Shown: positions 63,274 through 64,000 of the stretch, piece by piece
How the letters are laid out: every line of letters starts with the position of its first letter
How positions within the stretch are numbered: the stretch's first letter is position 1
Assembly (NCBI GenBank): GCA_900547555.1
Contig: URHG01000003.1
Location: 59,715 to 123,714 of the forward strand
DNA length: 64,000 nucleotides
From: an uncultured Porphyromonadaceae bacterium
GTDB taxonomy: Bacteria; Bacteroidota; Bacteroidia; Bacteroidales; UBA11471
Reading direction: 5' to 3'
Translations under genes and position numbers: made by a program
Notes under the pieces: model-generated
What the model saw: only the letters and a program-made list of their open reading frames with translations
Told to the model about the DNA's origin: nothing
Databases searched by the model: none

Positions 63274-63391
63274 AAGTTGAGGAAGAACATCTTTACCCTC
63301 ACCAAATGCACGAACATTACCGTCCGCAATTACAACTATATAATCCGCAATTTCACCCTATAAATTCTATATATTAATTTTCAAAATAATA
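63274..63391. other. Foreign-looking segment next to the HU gene
   Basis: AT-rich sequence between the HU frame and the leu promoter. On the minus strand 63247-63357 is in frame with the HU gene and reads like the C-terminal end of another protein (IADYIVVIADGNVRAFGEG, DVLPQLL), reminiscent of the end of an ABC-transporter ATPase; no start codon or full domain is present, and a TAG precedes it (63358-63360). Identity uncertain. Confidence 0.4.
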
Positions 63392-63420
63392 TTGACAAAG
63401 CCTTGATTTTATTGTAGAAT
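63392..63420 (+). promoter_or_regulatory. Sigma-70/sigma-A type promoter of the leu leader
   Basis: TTGACA (63392-63397), 17-bp spacer, TAGAAT (63415-63420). This is a Firmicutes-like promoter, unlike the TTTG/TAnnTTTG promoters of the rest of the window. Confidence 0.85.
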
Positions 63421-63451
63421 AGCCATATAGTATAGAAAGAGGTACGGAATT

Positions 63452-63502
63452 ATGGATAAATTTTCAAAGGCAAATTTGAATAACCTCCTACTCCTAAGCT
63501 GA
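63452..63502 (+). CDS. Leucine-rich leader peptide (leu attenuator)
   Basis: A 16-residue ORF, MDKFSKANLNNLLLLS, with TGA at 63500-63502. It has five Leu codons (TTG, CTC, CTA, CTC, CTA), four of them consecutive and just before the end. A ribosome-binding site AAAGAGG lies about 9 nt upstream. A ribosome that stalls at the Leu codons leaves the antiterminator arm free; one that reaches the stop covers it. This is the arrangement of a ribosome-mediated attenuator of leucine biosynthesis and matches the leuA gene behind it. Confidence 0.85.
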   Translation: MDKFSKANLNNLLLLS

Positions 63503-63586
63503 ATCGACAATGTGGTCTTCAGTTTTGTTTTTCTGTACTGAACTGTATTGAAATTATGCTGGGTCACATTGTGGCTCAGCTTTTTT
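63498..63586 (+). promoter_or_regulatory. Leucine attenuator: antiterminator, pause hairpin and terminator
   Basis: Antiterminator: GCTGA (63498-63502) and ACAATGTG (63507-63514) pair with CACATTGT (63565-63572) and TCAGC (63576-63580). A small hairpin TTCAGT/ACTGAA lies at 63518-63542. The competing terminator uses GCTGGGTC (63558-63565) with GGCTCAGC (63573-63580), with two G-U pairs, followed by six T. The two structures share the 3' arm and so exclude each other. The leader stop codon lies in the antiterminator's 5' arm, so a ribosome at the stop favours termination. Confidence 0.8.
63558..63586 (+). terminator. Attenuator terminator before leuA
   Basis: Stem GCTGGGTC / GGCTCAGC, loop of 7 nt, TTTTTT at 63581-63586. 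Confidence 0.8.
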
Positions 63587-63642
63587 AGTTAGAAATTTCA
63601 TATATTATTTTAGGCGTATTCGCCGGAAAGGCAGTGTTCATT

Positions 63643-64000
63643 ATGAATTATAAAAAATATCAAAAAATGTACCATCCGATTCCGCTTGAGGATCGTCAGT
63701 GGCCGAACAATGAAATAACTCATGCTCCGATTTGGTGCAGTGTTGACCTTCGTGACGGTAATCAGGCACTTTACTCACCTATGACGACAGAAGAAAAAAT
63801 CGAATTTTTCAAATTCCTTGTAAAGCTCGGTTTTAAGGAAATCGAAGTAGGTTTTCCGGCAGCGTCGCATACAGAATTTGAATTTGTTCGCCGTCTTATT
63901 GACGAAAATCTTATTCCTGATGATGTCACAATTCAAGTGCTTACACAGGCAAGAGAACATATTATAAAGAAAACCGTTGAGGCTCTGAAGGGTGCTAAAA
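63643..64000 (+). CDS. leuA: 2-isopropylmalate synthase, long type, partial at window end
   Basis: First 119 residues of LeuA, which joins acetyl-CoA and 2-oxoisovalerate, the first step of leucine synthesis. The start MNYKKYQKMYHPIPLEDRQW, then APIWCSVDLRDGNQAL with the catalytic Arg-Asp, KEIEVGFPAASHTEF and IQVLTQAREH are those of the long (about 550-aa) bacterial LeuA form. A GGAAAGG Shine-Dalgarno lies 11 nt upstream. AT-rich codon use (AAA, AAT, ATT) differs from the rest of the window. The gene runs off the end. Confidence 0.95.
   Translation, partial: MNYKKYQKMYHPIPLEDRQWPNNEITHAPIWCSVDLRDGNQALYSPMTTEEKIEFFKFLVKLGFKEIEVGFPAASHTEFEFVRRLIDENLIPDDVTIQVLTQAREHIIKKTVEALKGAK

Noticed and set aside
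1..64000. tRNA, rRNA, tmRNA or other structural RNA genes
   Set aside because: No cloverleaf, rRNA core motif or known riboswitch was recognised in the intergenic regions.

Overview
The first ~63.2 kb look like one chromosomal stretch of a Bacteroidales bacterium. The evidence is the protein families (BatA-E operon with MoxR, TonB-dependent receptor with carboxypeptidase-like N-terminus, long-form IspG, BACON-domain lipoprotein, HU fused to LysM), the TTTG-N20-TAnnTTTG promoters typical of this phylum, and the weak or absent Shine-Dalgarno sites of most genes. A gut member related to Barnesiella, Coprobacter or Parabacteroides is my guess; the sequence alone does not fix the genus. No rRNA, tRNA, CRISPR array, IS element, integrase or phage was seen.

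Layout. 0-1 kb: end of a PaaI-type thioesterase gene, then a dense cluster of about seven degenerate palindromic repeats. 1-11 kb: a sugar-phosphate transferase that primes surface polysaccharide synthesis (minus strand), then a plus-strand run of a TGS-domain kinase, a HAD phosphatase, rpoN, a PAP2-like membrane protein, purE, ispG and a bile-salt-hydrolase-family enzyme. 11-20 kb: a small lipoprotein, a PL11 rhamnogalacturonan lyase, a DUF308 membrane protein, a Tyr/Trp/Gly-rich secreted protein paired with an OmpP1/FadL porin, and dsbD. 20-29 kb: folA-thyA, rsgA, frr-pyrH, then a tightly overlapping set (YraN, MmcQ, BirA, BACON metalloprotease, MATE) and, on plus, a SIMPL protein and tadA.

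29-36 kb is a minus-strand envelope locus of six uncharacterised genes: two lipoproteins, a six-repeat PEGA protein, a secreted protein, an LPP20-like lipoprotein and a large LPP20-like secreted protein. This is the best candidate for an undescribed system. 36-52 kb: a nucleotidyltransferase, an ECF sigma factor with a 51-residue companion ORF, rpe, comEC, a TonB-dependent receptor, an exonuclease overlapping a GH28 pectinase, a nitroreductase-DUF2520-kdsC-maf operon, an ATP-grasp-like protein coupled to a tandem-duplicated phage-like protein, and a DUF2007-Usp-Usp protein. 52-63 kb: a PAP2 phosphatase, the complete moxR-DUF58-batA-E aerotolerance operon, an HU-transmembrane-LysM fusion and an HU/IHF gene.

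The last ~0.7 kb (from about 63.24-63.36 kb) is different. It is AT-rich, has a consensus TTGACA-17-TAGAAT promoter, a leucine-rich leader peptide with a terminator/antiterminator, and the start of a long-type leuA with a clear Shine-Dalgarno site. This is Firmicutes-like and probably marks a chimeric assembly join, although the leucine attenuator itself is a well-formed regulatory element.
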